DNA from: Flavobacterium potami
Lineage (GTDB): Bacteria; Bacteroidota; Bacteroidia; Flavobacteriales; Flavobacteriaceae
DNA: 64,000 nucleotides
Reading direction: 5' to 3'
NCBI RefSeq assembly: GCF_020026915.1
Contig: NZ_JAINUY010000011.1
Location: 52,837-116,836, forward strand
This document shows positions 41,543 to 50,468 of this stretch, one piece after another (the first letter of the stretch is position 1; the number at the start of each line of letters is the position of its first letter). The notes under the pieces are model-generated. The model searched no databases. It worked only from the letters and a program-made list of their open reading frames with translations, and had not been told where the DNA came from. The position numbers and the translations under genes were made by a program.

Positions 41543-41573
41543 CAAAAGTAACGGTTATTTTGCGGGGAGACAA
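41543..41573 (-). promoter_or_regulatory. Promoter of the transketolase operon
   Basis: On the minus strand TACTTTTG (41543-41550) matches TAnnTTTG, with a TTG (41571-41573) 20 bases upstream. Spacing is ideal for the flavobacterial consensus. Confidence 0.75.
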
Positions 41574-41696
41574 ATCATTTTTTGCTTTAGTTTGCTTCAA
41601 TTGTTAAATTTTTTTGAGCTTTTTTTATCAATCTGTAAAAAATAATTCGAATTCGGTTTTTTGGGTTAAAATAAATTTAAAATTAGAGCAAAAAAA

Positions 41697-41721
41697 AAGT
41701 CCTTCTGGTAGAAGGACTTTG
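41697..41721 (-). terminator. Terminator of the acidic protein gene
   Basis: aaagtccttct / agaaggacttt form a perfect 11-bp stem with loop ggt; minus-strand transcription then runs into Ts. Confidence 0.85.
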
Positions 41722-41739
41722 ATTTAGGTAGTGCGATTT

Positions 41740-42042
41740 TTAATTGGTATCGCTTTCACTGTAAAAATTATTTTCTTCATCTTCGGAGCCAATATCTTCT
41801 TGTTCATCGTCTAGTTCGGAACCAGGAACGTCTAAATCATTTCCGATTTTATCGCTGTTTTGTTTCCATTCGTGATTGTCCTGGTTGATGATGCGCTCGC
41901 CCGAAATTTCTTCTGGATTGATGTCTTCGAGTTTATTGTCTTGGTTGTAAATATCTTCGTTTGCTGGATAATCCATGTTTTCTAGATTTCTTTCGATTTG
42001 ATCATCTTTGATTTGATCTAATTTTTCGTCTGCATTTATCAT
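41740..42042 (-). CDS. Acidic hydrophilic protein (100 aa)
   Basis: A 100-residue protein rich in Asp, Glu and Asn with no hydrophobic core, ending SDTN. Repeated NQDN-like motifs occur (IYNQDNKLED, IINQDNHEW). It is probably disordered and cytoplasmic. Its composition resembles the protein at 10479-10853, though the sequences do not obviously align. Function unknown. Confidence 0.7.
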   Translation of the reverse strand: MINADEKLDQIKDDQIERNLENMDYPANEDIYNQDNKLEDINPEEISGERIINQDNHEWKQNSDKIGNDLDVPGSELDDEQEDIGSEDEENNFYSESDTN

Positions 42043-42189
42043 GATTTCTATATTTTTTAGTTGTGATAATTTTCAATTTAATTACTCTAAAATTACAAAA
42101 ACCTAAGTTTTATGATGTTACACTTTCTTGCTTTGATCTTGTAGTTTTTACATTTGATTGGGAATTTTTAAAAGAGAATGATGATTGCA

Positions 42190-42300
42190 ACGACGGATGC
42201 GTTTAGGGATAGAAGCGGCATCTCCCGATTTAGAAAAACAAGGCTTTTTAGCCGTAGTTTTTGTTTATCGGGAATATAGCAGATAGCCCGACCCGCCGCA
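42190..42300 (+). repeat. Framed intergenic element with an inner hairpin
   Basis: The outer frame is gttagg-like text (gtttagggatagaagcgg) on the left and atagcagatagcccga on the right. Between them a hairpin (42224-42272) pairs cccgat with atcggg, aaaac with gtttt, and ggct with agcc. The same frame, with a different inner hairpin, occurs on the minus strand at 63841-63925. The rest of the gap 42043-42466 is AT-rich with low-complexity aattttctaattac-type runs. Confidence 0.65.
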
Positions 42301-42438
42301 GCGGAAACGCCCGAATAATTGTTAATGATTAATTGGTAATTGTGAATTTCTAAATTGAGGAATTTTAAATTAAGAAAACATTAGCTAATTTTCTAATTGA
42401 CAAATTTTCTAATTACTAAAATTTCCCTGAAATTAAAC

Positions 42439-42446
42439 TATCTTTG
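42439..42446 (+). promoter_or_regulatory. -7 box for tgt
   Basis: TATCTTTG matches TAnnTTTG and lies 20 bases ahead of the tgt ATG. No -33 TTG is evident. Confidence 0.5.
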
Positions 42447-42466
42447 CGCTCTGAAAAAAGAAACAA

Positions 42467-43597
42467 ATGAAGTTCGATTTATTACAAAAAGATCCGCAGT
42501 CTAAAGCAAGAGCGGGAAGTATAACTACTGATCATGGTGTAATTGAAACGCCTATTTTTATGCCTGTAGGAACGGTGGCTTCGGTAAAAGGAGTACATCA
42601 GCGTGAATTGAAAGAGGAGATTAATCCGGATATTATTCTTGGAAATACATATCATTTATATTTACGTCCGCAGACAGAAATTCTTGAAAAAGCGGGTGGG
42701 TTGCACAAATTCATGAACTGGGATCGTAATATTTTGACCGATTCTGGAGGATATCAGGTATATTCTCTTTCTTCAAACAGAAAAATTAAGGAAGAAGGGG
42801 TAAAGTTTAAATCACATATTGACGGTTCTTATCACTTTTTTACACCAGAGAATGTAATGGAAATTCAGCGTACAATCGGTGCTGATATTATCATGGCTTT
42901 TGATGAGTGTACGCCTTATCCTTGCGACTACAGATATGCGCAGCGTTCGATGCATATGACGCACCGTTGGTTGGATCGTTGTATTAATCATTTGGAAAAA
43001 GTGCCTTATAAGTATGGTTATGAGCAAACTTTTTTTCCTATTGTTCAAGGAAGTACTTATAAAGATTTACGTCGCCAGTCGGCTGAATATATTGCAAATG
43101 CTGGGCAACAAGGAAATGCAATTGGCGGACTTTCGGTTGGTGAACCAGCGGAAGAAATGTACGCTATGACTGAAGTAGTTTGCGAAATTTTACCTGAAGA
43201 TAAACCTCGTTATTTAATGGGGGTTGGAACTCCAATAAATATTTTAGAAAATATCGCGTTAGGAATTGATATGTTCGACTGTGTTATGCCAACTCGTAAT
43301 GCAAGAAATGGGATGCTTTTTACGGCAAACGGAACAATCAATATCAAAAATAAAAAGTGGGAAGCCGATTTTTCTCCTATTGACGAAATGGGGCATACTT
43401 TTGTAGATACAGAGTATTCTAAAGCTTACTTGCGTCATTTGTTTGCGGCGAATGAATATCTTGGAAAACAAATTGCTACGATTCATAATCTTGGATTTTA
43501 TATGTGGTTGGTTCGTGAAGCAAGAAAACATATCTTAGCCGGAGATTTTAGACCATGGAAAGAAATGATGGTTAAAAACATGAGCCAAAGACTTTAA
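42467..43597 (+). CDS. tgt: tRNA-guanine (queuine) transglycosylase
   Basis: A 376-residue TIM-barrel enzyme that exchanges guanine-34 of certain tRNAs for preQ1. DSGGYQVYSLSSNRKI holds the catalytic Asp region, AFDECTPYPCD another active-site segment, and GGLSVGEPAEEMY and MPTRNARNGMLFT the nucleotide-binding parts. Three Cys and a His of the usual zinc site are partly replaced, as in some Bacteroidota. It is followed by a heptamer hairpin and an LptF/G permease gene. Confidence 0.96.
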   Translation: MKFDLLQKDPQSKARAGSITTDHGVIETPIFMPVGTVASVKGVHQRELKEEINPDIILGNTYHLYLRPQTEILEKAGGLHKFMNWDRNILTDSGGYQVYSLSSNRKIKEEGVKFKSHIDGSYHFFTPENVMEIQRTIGADIIMAFDECTPYPCDYRYAQRSMHMTHRWLDRCINHLEKVPYKYGYEQTFFPIVQGSTYKDLRRQSAEYIANAGQQGNAIGGLSVGEPAEEMYAMTEVVCEILPEDKPRYLMGVGTPINILENIALGIDMFDCVMPTRNARNGMLFTANGTINIKNKKWEADFSPIDEMGHTFVDTEYSKAYLRHLFAANEYLGKQIATIHNLGFYMWLVREARKHILAGDFRPWKEMMVKNMSQRL

Positions 43598-43601
43598 AAG
43601 A

Positions 43602-43664
43602 GTTTCAAGTTTCAGGTTTCAAGTTTCAAGTTCTCTACAGAACGTGAAACTTGAAACCTGAAAC
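43602..43664. repeat. Short heptamer hairpin (second copy)
   Basis: gtttcaagtttcaggtttca on the left pairs with gtgaaacttgaaacctgaaa on the right around a short loop (ctctacagaac). It is built of the same 7-base units as the repeat at 26531. It lies between tgt and the permease gene on the same strand. Confidence 0.75.
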
Positions 43665-43681
43665 AAAAAAAACAAAAATAT

Positions 43682-44770
43682 ATGTTGTCGATAATAGATA
43701 AATACATTTTAAAAAGATATCTGGGAACTTTCTCTGTGATGTTGCTTTTGTTTGCGCCAATCGGAATTGTGATTGACGTTTCTGAAAAGGTAAATAAAAT
43801 GCTGGAAAACAAGATTCCGTTTGGAGATATTGCGTTCTATTATTACAACTTTACGATTTATTTTATTAATTCGCTTTTTCCGATATTTTTATTTTTATCG
43901 GTAATTTGGTTTACTTCAAAATTGGCTAATAACACAGAGATTATCGCCATTTTAAGTTCAGGAATCTCATATACTCGTTTCTTACGCCCTTATATTATTG
44001 GTGCTACAATTGTTTCACTTTTTGTTTTGTTGATGGGGTTTTTTATTGTCCCTGCGGCAAGTGAAGGTTATAATAATTTTAGATATACTTATTTAAAAGG
44101 AAATGGTAAGGAGCTCATGAGGGGCGAAAATACCAATGTTTATAGACAGATTAACGATCATGATTTTATTTTTGTAAATAGTTTTAACGAAGAATCAAAA
44201 ACAGCTTTTAATTTTTCATTAGAACATTTTGAAAAAGAAAAATTAACCTATAAAATTACAGCCAGTCGTATTAAATGGGATCCGAAGAAAAAGGTTTATG
44301 TTTTGTACGATTATACCAAAAGAACAGTAGGAGAACTAAATGATGTTATTGAAAAATCTCCCGAAAAAAATGTGGCATTTAAGTTTGAATTGGCCGATTT
44401 GACACCAGTGGTTTACATCGCTGAAACTTTGACTTTGGGAAAACTAATTGATTTTATTGAAAAAGAAAGAAAAAGAGGTTCAGGAAATATCAATACTTAT
44501 TTGGTTGTTCTTTATAAAAAATACAGTGTACCGGTTTCGGCATTTATTTTAACGATTATCGCTGTAGCAGTTTCGTCTATGAAACGACGTGGCGGAATGG
44601 GAACAAACTTAGCCATCGGAATTGCTATTGCGTTTTCATTTGTATTCTTTGATAAAATATTCGGTACTCTTGCCGAAAAATCTACATTTTCACCTTTGTT
44701 GGCTGTTTGGTTTCCTAATATTGTTTTCGGAATCCTTGCAGTTTATTTACTACGTAATGCGAAACGATAA
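43682..44770 (+). CDS. LptF/LptG family permease (YjgP/YjgQ)
   Basis: A 362-residue inner-membrane permease of the lipopolysaccharide export system, which with LptB and LptC moves LPS to the outer membrane. The protein starts DKYILKRYLGTFSVMLLLF, has about six membrane helices, three near each end, with a periplasmic jellyroll-like domain between (residues ~120-270). Whether it is LptF or LptG cannot be settled here. Its last 14 bases overlap the next gene. Confidence 0.93.
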   Translation: MLSIIDKYILKRYLGTFSVMLLLFAPIGIVIDVSEKVNKMLENKIPFGDIAFYYYNFTIYFINSLFPIFLFLSVIWFTSKLANNTEIIAILSSGISYTRFLRPYIIGATIVSLFVLLMGFFIVPAASEGYNNFRYTYLKGNGKELMRGENTNVYRQINDHDFIFVNSFNEESKTAFNFSLEHFEKEKLTYKITASRIKWDPKKKVYVLYDYTKRTVGELNDVIEKSPEKNVAFKFELADLTPVVYIAETLTLGKLIDFIEKERKRGSGNINTYLVVLYKKYSVPVSAFILTIIAVAVSSMKRRGGMGTNLAIGIAIAFSFVFFDKIFGTLAEKSTFSPLLAVWFPNIVFGILAVYLLRNAKR

Positions 44771-45647
44771 TTTAAAAAGTTATTTAAATCTTCATTTAAT
44801 TGTTTTTATTTGGGGTTTTACTGCCATTTTAGGCGCTCTGATTACTATTGATGCCGAAAACTTGGTTTGGTACAGAATGCTGATTGCCATGATTTTTCTT
44901 GGCGGATTTATTGCTGTTAAAAAACAATCGTTTCAGGTTCCGATTAAAGAGTTTTTTAAATTGATTTTTGTTGGTTTGTTGATTGCATTGCACTGGATTT
45001 TCTTTTTTAAAGCCATTCATGTTTCCAATGTTTCGATTACACTTTCTATATTCTCTCTGGGTGCTTTTTTTGCTTCTTTATTAGAGCCCTTATTTTATGG
45101 AAGAAAAGTGCTTTGGTATGAAGTTTTCTTCGGACTTGTCATTATTGCAGGTTTAGGATTGATTTTACAAGTCGAAATAAAATATCTGACAGGAGTTTAT
45201 TATGCTCTGGCAGCTATTATTTTAGGGGTTTTATTTACTTTAATGAATGGGAAATTAATCTCAGATCACGAACCTTCTGTAATTACTTTTTATGAATTTG
45301 GGGCAGGAGTTTTCTTCATTACGATTTATTTTTTATTTCAAGGAAAATTTACTGCAGATTTCTTTCAAATGTCATTAAATAACTGGATGTTATTGTTGAT
45401 TTTAGCGTCGGTTTGTACAGCTTATGCGTTTACGGCTTCGGTAAAAGTAATGCAGAAATTAACACCATATACTGTAATGTTAACCACTAATTTAGAGCCG
45501 GTTTACGGAATAGTTTTAGCTTATTTTATCTTAGGTGGAAAAGAAAAAATGAGTGTCGAATTTTATATAGGAGCGGTTATAATTATTATCACTGTTATTC
45601 TAAATGGTGTTTTCAAGCATTACCAGAACAAGAAAGAAAACTTGTAA
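44757..45647 (+). CDS. DMT/EamA family transporter
   Basis: A 296-residue protein with ten hydrophobic helices in two EamA repeats (LHLIVFIWGFTAILGA at the start of the first; YALAAIILGVLFTLMNGK at the second). Such proteins export amino acids or other metabolites; the substrate is unknown. The frame opens at 44622, but ATG 44757, which gives a 14-base overlap with the permease gene, fits the family start. The overlap suggests coupled translation. Confidence 0.92.
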   Translation: MRNDNLKSYLNLHLIVFIWGFTAILGALITIDAENLVWYRMLIAMIFLGGFIAVKKQSFQVPIKEFFKLIFVGLLIALHWIFFFKAIHVSNVSITLSIFSLGAFFASLLEPLFYGRKVLWYEVFFGLVIIAGLGLILQVEIKYLTGVYYALAAIILGVLFTLMNGKLISDHEPSVITFYEFGAGVFFITIYFLFQGKFTADFFQMSLNNWMLLLILASVCTAYAFTASVKVMQKLTPYTVMLTTNLEPVYGIVLAYFILGGKEKMSVEFYIGAVIIIITVILNGVFKHYQNKKENL

Positions 45648-45719
45648 TAGTTTACTTATTTTTATTTTACATTATTCTATTTTAAGAACAAATAATTTAT
45701 ACCAATGATATAATATTTT

Positions 45720-45727
45720 TATATTTG
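45720..45727 (+). promoter_or_regulatory. -7 box for accA
   Basis: TATATTTG matches TAnnTTTG and lies 32 bases ahead of the accA ATG. Confidence 0.5.
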
Positions 45728-45759
45728 CGGTTCGATTTACAAACAAAATTCAAAAATCC

Positions 45760-46713
45760 ATGGAATATTTAGATTTTGAGCTTCCCATTAAAGAACTTGA
45801 AGAACAGTTAGAAAAGTGCGTTGTTATTGGGAAAGAATCTAATGTTGATGTAACACCTACTTGTCAGGAAATCAACAAGAAATTAGAGCAAACGAAGAAA
45901 GATATCTATAAAAATCTTACCGCTTGGCAGAGAGTGCAATTGTCAAGACATCCAAATAGACCTTATACGTTAGATTATATCAAAGCAATTTGTGGAGATA
46001 CTTTCTTGGAACTTCATGGAGACAGAGGTTTTAAAGATGATAAAGCGATGGTTGGCGGTCTTGGTAAGATAAACGGACAATCATTTATGATTGTGGGTCA
46101 GCAAAAAGGTTTTAATACAAAAACACGTCAGTACCGTAATTTTGGTATGGCTAATCCAGAAGGATACCGTAAAGCTTTGCGTTTGATGAAAATGGCAGAA
46201 AAATTCGGAATTCCGGTTTTGACTTTAGTAGATACTCCGGGTGCATATCCAGGACTTGAAGCTGAAGAAAGAGGACAGGGAGAAGCTATTGCAAGAAACA
46301 TTTTCGAAATGGTTCGTTTACAAGTGCCAATTATCACTATTATTGTGGGTGAAGGTGCTTCTGGAGGTGCTTTAGGAATTGGTGTTGGAGACAAAGTATA
46401 CATGTTGGAAAATACATGGTATTCTGTAATTTCTCCAGAATCTTGCTCTTCTATTTTATGGAAAAGCTGGGAGTATAAAGAACGTGCAGCAGAAGCTTTA
46501 AAATTGACTTCTTCTGATATGAAAAAACAAAAATTAGTTGATGATGTTATTCCTGAACCACTAGGTGGAGCGCATTATGACAGAGAAACTACTTTTAAAA
46601 CAGTAGCAGAATACATCACTAAAGGATATAATGAATTAAAAGACTTATCAACAGCCGACTTAATTGCCCAAAGAATGGACAAATACAGTAATATGGGCGA
46701 GTATAAGGAATAA
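45760..46713 (+). CDS. accA: Acetyl-CoA carboxylase carboxyltransferase subunit alpha
   Basis: A 317-residue subunit that, with AccD, transfers the carboxyl group from biotin to acetyl-CoA in fatty acid synthesis. Typical stretches are LHGDRGFKDDKAMVGGLGK, GMANPEGYRKALRLMKMA, DTPGAYPGLEAEERGQGEAI and VGEGASGGALGIGVGD. Length is standard, and a terminator follows at 46735. No accD is in the window. Confidence 0.97.
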   Translation: MEYLDFELPIKELEEQLEKCVVIGKESNVDVTPTCQEINKKLEQTKKDIYKNLTAWQRVQLSRHPNRPYTLDYIKAICGDTFLELHGDRGFKDDKAMVGGLGKINGQSFMIVGQQKGFNTKTRQYRNFGMANPEGYRKALRLMKMAEKFGIPVLTLVDTPGAYPGLEAEERGQGEAIARNIFEMVRLQVPIITIIVGEGASGGALGIGVGDKVYMLENTWYSVISPESCSSILWKSWEYKERAAEALKLTSSDMKKQKLVDDVIPEPLGGAHYDRETTFKTVAEYITKGYNELKDLSTADLIAQRMDKYSNMGEYKE

Positions 46714-46734
46714 AATTCATAAAAAACAACTTAC

Positions 46735-46768
46735 AATCCGAAGCCTTATCGTTTCGGATTTTTTTTTG
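46735..46768 (+). terminator. Terminator of accA
   Basis: aatccgaa / tttcggatt form an AT-rich stem around gccttatcg, followed by a long T run. Confidence 0.75.
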
Positions 46769-46854
46769 GTTATCAACAAAATTATACTATTTATAAACAA
46801 TTATTAGTTATAACTAGATAGCAGATTTTTTTTAAATTTTGCTACTTTCGCTTT

Positions 46855-48399
46855 ATGGAAAATTTCAAAAACTTTAGCCCTGTAAAGGTCGACAAAACCA
46901 CTATTATCAATCTAGAAAAAGGTAAGCTCCCTCCACAAGTAATTGACTTGGAAGAGGCGGTTCTTGGTGCAATGATGATAGATAAAAAAGGGGTAGATGA
47001 TGTAATTGATATTTTGCAGCCTGATGCTTTTTACAAAGATGCACACAAACATATTTTTGAAGCGATTCTACAGCTGTTTACCGAAACACAGCCAATTGAT
47101 ATCTTAACAGTTTCAACTCAGCTAAAGAAAAATGGAAAGTTGGATTTGGCTGGTGGAGATTTTTATTTAATTCAGCTTACACAAAAAATTGCATCTTCTG
47201 CTCACATCGAATTCCACTCCCGTATCATTCTTCAAAAATTCATTCAAAGAAGTTTGATTCGTATTTCTTCTGAAATTATTGAGGAATCTTATGATGAAAC
47301 TACGGACGTATTCGATTTGCTAGATAAAGCAGAATCTAAATTATACGAGGTAACGCAAGGAAATATCAAACGTAGTTCTGAAACTGCTCAGAGTTTAGTT
47401 TTACAAGCAAAGAAACGTATTGAGGAAATTGCCGGTAAAGAAGGTTTGAGTGGTGTTGCTACAGGATTTGAGAAACTGGATGAAGTAACTTCAGGATGGC
47501 AGCCTTCGGATTTGATTATTATTGCTGCTCGTCCCGGTATGGGTAAAACGGCTTTTGTCCTTTCGATGGCAAGAAATGTAAGTATTCAGTTCGGACATGC
47601 AGTAGCGATTTTCTCTCTAGAGATGGCGTCGGTACAGTTGATTACAAGGCTTATTTCTTCTGAAACCGGATTGTCTTCAGAGAAATTAAGAACTGGTAAA
47701 TTAGAAAAACACGAATGGGAGCAATTAAGTACAAAAGTTAAAAACTTAGAAAAAGCACCATTGTTTATTGATGATACGCCTTCACTTTCTATCTTCGACT
47801 TACGTGCAAAATGTCGTCGTTTGGCATCGCAACACGGAATTAAATTGATTATTATCGACTACTTGCAGCTGATGACAGCGGGAGGAAGCGGAAAAGGAGG
47901 AGGAAACCGTGAGCAAGAGATCTCGACAATTTCTCGAAACTTGAAAGCTTTGGCAAAAGAGTTGAACGTTCCGGTAATTGCACTTTCTCAGTTATCTCGT
48001 GCCGTTGAGACTCGTGGATCTAGTAAACGTCCACTTCTTTCGGATCTTCGTGAATCTGGAGCGATTGAGCAGGATGCCGATATTGTATCGTTTATTTATC
48101 GTCCTGAATATTATAAAATTGAAGAATGGGATGATGACGAAGCTTCTTCTACACAAGGTCAAGCCGAGTTTATTATTGCAAAACACCGTAATGGTGGTTT
48201 GGAGAATATTCGTCTGAAATTCTTAGGACATCTCGGTAAATTTGATAACCTTGAAGATTTTACAGGTGGTTATGACGACTTGCCTTCAAAAATGAATCAT
48301 GATGATAATCCTTTCATAACAAAAAATTTACCTTCAGCTAACGAGGCTTTTGGAAGCAATTTGAACGATGATGATGATGACAGTGATGTACCATTTTAA
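46855..48399 (+). CDS. dnaB: Replicative DNA helicase DnaB
   Basis: A 514-residue hexameric helicase that unwinds DNA ahead of the replisome. The N-terminal domain (PPQVIDLEEAVLGAMMID) is followed by the RecA-like core with Walker A RPGMGKTAF, SLEMASVQLITRL, Walker B LIIIDYLQLM and the arginine-finger region SDLRESGAIEQDAD. The tail is acidic, ending DDDDDSDVPF in a single-stranded-DNA-binding-protein-like fashion. No intein is seen; length is normal. Confidence 0.97.
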   Translation: MENFKNFSPVKVDKTTIINLEKGKLPPQVIDLEEAVLGAMMIDKKGVDDVIDILQPDAFYKDAHKHIFEAILQLFTETQPIDILTVSTQLKKNGKLDLAGGDFYLIQLTQKIASSAHIEFHSRIILQKFIQRSLIRISSEIIEESYDETTDVFDLLDKAESKLYEVTQGNIKRSSETAQSLVLQAKKRIEEIAGKEGLSGVATGFEKLDEVTSGWQPSDLIIIAARPGMGKTAFVLSMARNVSIQFGHAVAIFSLEMASVQLITRLISSETGLSSEKLRTGKLEKHEWEQLSTKVKNLEKAPLFIDDTPSLSIFDLRAKCRRLASQHGIKLIIIDYLQLMTAGGSGKGGGNREQEISTISRNLKALAKELNVPVIALSQLSRAVETRGSSKRPLLSDLRESGAIEQDADIVSFIYRPEYYKIEEWDDDEASSTQGQAEFIIAKHRNGGLENIRLKFLGHLGKFDNLEDFTGGYDDLPSKMNHDDNPFITKNLPSANEAFGSNLNDDDDDSDVPF

Positions 48400-48407
48400 T
48401 AAAATAT

Positions 48408-48436
48408 AAAAGCCTTATTTTTAAGGCTTTTTTTTT
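48408..48436 (+). terminator. Terminator of dnaB
   Basis: aaaagcctta / taaggctttt form a perfect stem around a T-rich loop, then a T run. Confidence 0.8.
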
Positions 48437-48535
48437 GGTTTGAAAGTTAATTCTTTAATAAAAATGACTAGTTTAGCGTAACCAAATTTGAACGAACGTA
48501 TTTTTTTAAATTATTAACCAATAACAAATTAAATT

Positions 48536-48913
48536 ATGAGTCAAGAATTAGATTTAGGAAGTGTTGTAATTCCTTTAACGGAAGGTATTCAATGGGCAGA
48601 CCAATACCGTAAAGACGGAGCAACAGAAGAAGGAAGAAAAAAGCATGTTGACGGTTACTTAATTCCTTTGCAAACGTTAAAGTTAGTTATGGATCAGGAT
48701 ATTCAGGCTGTTCGTGCTTACAAAGGAATCAACAAAGCTGGAGAACAAACTTTAATACTTGTTGGAGCAAAATGGGATGCTAAAAAAGGAATCTATGTTG
48801 ATGTTTTCAAAGAAGAAAAAGGTGAAGGTGTTGAAGGTGGTATTCCGTTAGTTTATGATGGTGCTCGTCCAGTTCCACCTTATGGAGATCCTGAGAGCCC
48901 TCTAAATCCATAA
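48536..48913 (+). CDS. Hypothetical protein (125 aa) upstream of a two-component set
   Basis: A 125-residue cytoplasmic protein with no recognised family. It has a mixed core (IQWADQYRK, YLIPLQTLKLVMDQDIQAVRAYKG, AGEQTLILVGAKWD, the second quoted in part) and a Gly/Pro-rich tail (GARPVPPYGDPESPLNP) that looks flexible. The three genes after it on the same strand follow closely (membrane protein, histidine kinase, response regulator), so it may share their control. Confidence 0.75.
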   Translation: MSQELDLGSVVIPLTEGIQWADQYRKDGATEEGRKKHVDGYLIPLQTLKLVMDQDIQAVRAYKGINKAGEQTLILVGAKWDAKKGIYVDVFKEEKGEGVEGGIPLVYDGARPVPPYGDPESPLNP

Positions 48914-48915
48914 AA

Positions 48916-49545
48916 ATGGCCGATATTTTTATATATCTCGGTTATTTCGTTTTAACGATTGACCTGATTTTATATACATATAGCTTTTTCCGAAAGGAAG
49001 AAGCTAATGTTTTTTTTGTAAGTTATCTGGCTTTTTGTTTTATCATGCAGTTTTCAATGGAAGCGATGTATCATTTTCATCTGAATAATTTATTTCTGGT
49101 AAATATCTTCATTATTGGTCAAATGATATTTTTAGGGTTGTTTTATAATTCTATATTCAATGTAAAAAGCCAAAAAAGGTTTGTTTTAATAAGTGTTGGT
49201 GCTGCATTGCTAATACTTGCGATACAATTTGCGACAGATTGGGGTCAGTTTCTACGTTTTAATTTATTTGAAATAACATTGGCTTCTTTGTTAGTTGTGA
49301 TTTTTGCATTAATTCACTTTTACAATATGCTTACAGAAAGTAAAAAATATTACTACATCAGTATTGGTGTTATGTTTTATTTGCTTACCAGTACCGTTTT
49401 GTTTTTGATTGGAAACTTAACTCATAATTTAAGTAAAGAATTTAAATTTTTGAGCTGGCAGTTAAATTCCGTGTTATTGGTTATGTATTATGGGTTCATA
49501 TTGTTTGATTGGAAAAAGAATTTTTCAAAAAAATCCGTTAATTAG
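48916..49545 (+). CDS. Polytopic membrane protein, possible sensor partner
   Basis: A 209-residue protein with six or seven hydrophobic helices spread evenly over its length and very short loops. A run of His, Tyr and Phe (AMYHFHLNNLFL) lies near helix 3. It starts 2 bases after the previous stop and is followed 16 bases on by a kinase that has only one membrane helix. It could provide the sensing part for that kinase, though this is inferred from position only. Confidence 0.78.
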   Translation: MADIFIYLGYFVLTIDLILYTYSFFRKEEANVFFVSYLAFCFIMQFSMEAMYHFHLNNLFLVNIFIIGQMIFLGLFYNSIFNVKSQKRFVLISVGAALLILAIQFATDWGQFLRFNLFEITLASLLVVIFALIHFYNMLTESKKYYYISIGVMFYLLTSTVLFLIGNLTHNLSKEFKFLSWQLNSVLLVMYYGFILFDWKKNFSKKSVN

Positions 49546-49561
49546 CATTATTTTATAAAAT

Positions 49562-50353
49562 ATGAATGTTCATGCACTGCCAGAAAAAGAAATCGTTGCA
49601 ATCATTTTGTATACGTCACTTTTCTTAATGATCTTATCGGTAGTTTTAATTGTATTCTTTTATTTTTCAAGAAAAAAAATTATCCAGAAAGAGCTGGAAA
49701 AAAAAGATTTAGTATTGCAATATCAAAAAGAACAATTGCATGCAATTATTTTTACTCAGGAAGAGGAACGCAAAAGAATTGCGCAAGACCTTCATGATGA
49801 TATTAGTTCAAAGCTAAATATTGTTTCGTTAAACAGTCATTTGCTTACAGCGCCAAATCTTACAGAGGCCGAAACAGCAGAAATTACAGAGAATATAATC
49901 AACTTAACAACCAAGGCGTTAGATAATTCGAGAAAAATTGCCCATAATTTATTACCTCCTGTTTTTGAAAAATTTGGATTGAATGCTGGTATAGAAGAAC
50001 TATGCGAAGAGTTTGAAACCAGTAAATCGGTTAAAACGCATTATAAAAATGAAATCGATTTTGATGACAAGGATATCGATAAGCATTTGCATGTTTTCAG
50101 AATTTTGCAAGAGTTGATGAACAATTCACTCAGACACGGAAAAGCTACAGAATTATGGATTTCTTTTACAAATAAAGACGGAGTAAATAATTGTGATTAC
50201 GAAGATAACGGAATTGGTTTTGATAGCTCTAATGCTGAAAATCAGAAAGGACTTGGGATGAAAAATATTGACAGCCGTATATCGTTTTTGGAAGGTACAA
50301 TAAAAATTAACTCCGAAATCAACAACGGAATAACTGTGAATTTTACGTTTTAA
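49562..50353 (+). CDS. Membrane histidine kinase (HisKA_3 type)
   Basis: A 263-residue kinase. One N-terminal helix (about 10-32), a short coiled coil, then the dimerisation/phosphorylation motif ERKRIAQDLHDDISSKLN with His at the centre. The ATPase domain has the N box LQELMNNSLRHG, G1 EDNGIGFD and G2 KGLGMKNIDSR. All active motifs are intact. It pairs with the LuxR-type regulator at 50469. Confidence 0.94.
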   Translation: MNVHALPEKEIVAIILYTSLFLMILSVVLIVFFYFSRKKIIQKELEKKDLVLQYQKEQLHAIIFTQEEERKRIAQDLHDDISSKLNIVSLNSHLLTAPNLTEAETAEITENIINLTTKALDNSRKIAHNLLPPVFEKFGLNAGIEELCEEFETSKSVKTHYKNEIDFDDKDIDKHLHVFRILQELMNNSLRHGKATELWISFTNKDGVNNCDYEDNGIGFDSSNAENQKGLGMKNIDSRISFLEGTIKINSEINNGITVNFTF

Positions 50354-50468
50354 ATGAAATAAAAGATTTTAACAAGTGTTTAGTCAATAAAATCAAGTAA
50401 TTAGATGTTTTGTAAATCATAATTTCGTAAATTCGGCAGACCAAAACAAACGACCAAAATCAAATAAG

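Noticed and set aside
44622..45647. Longer EamA transporter start at 44622
   Set aside because: It would overlap the permease gene by almost 150 bases and add a non-homologous leader.
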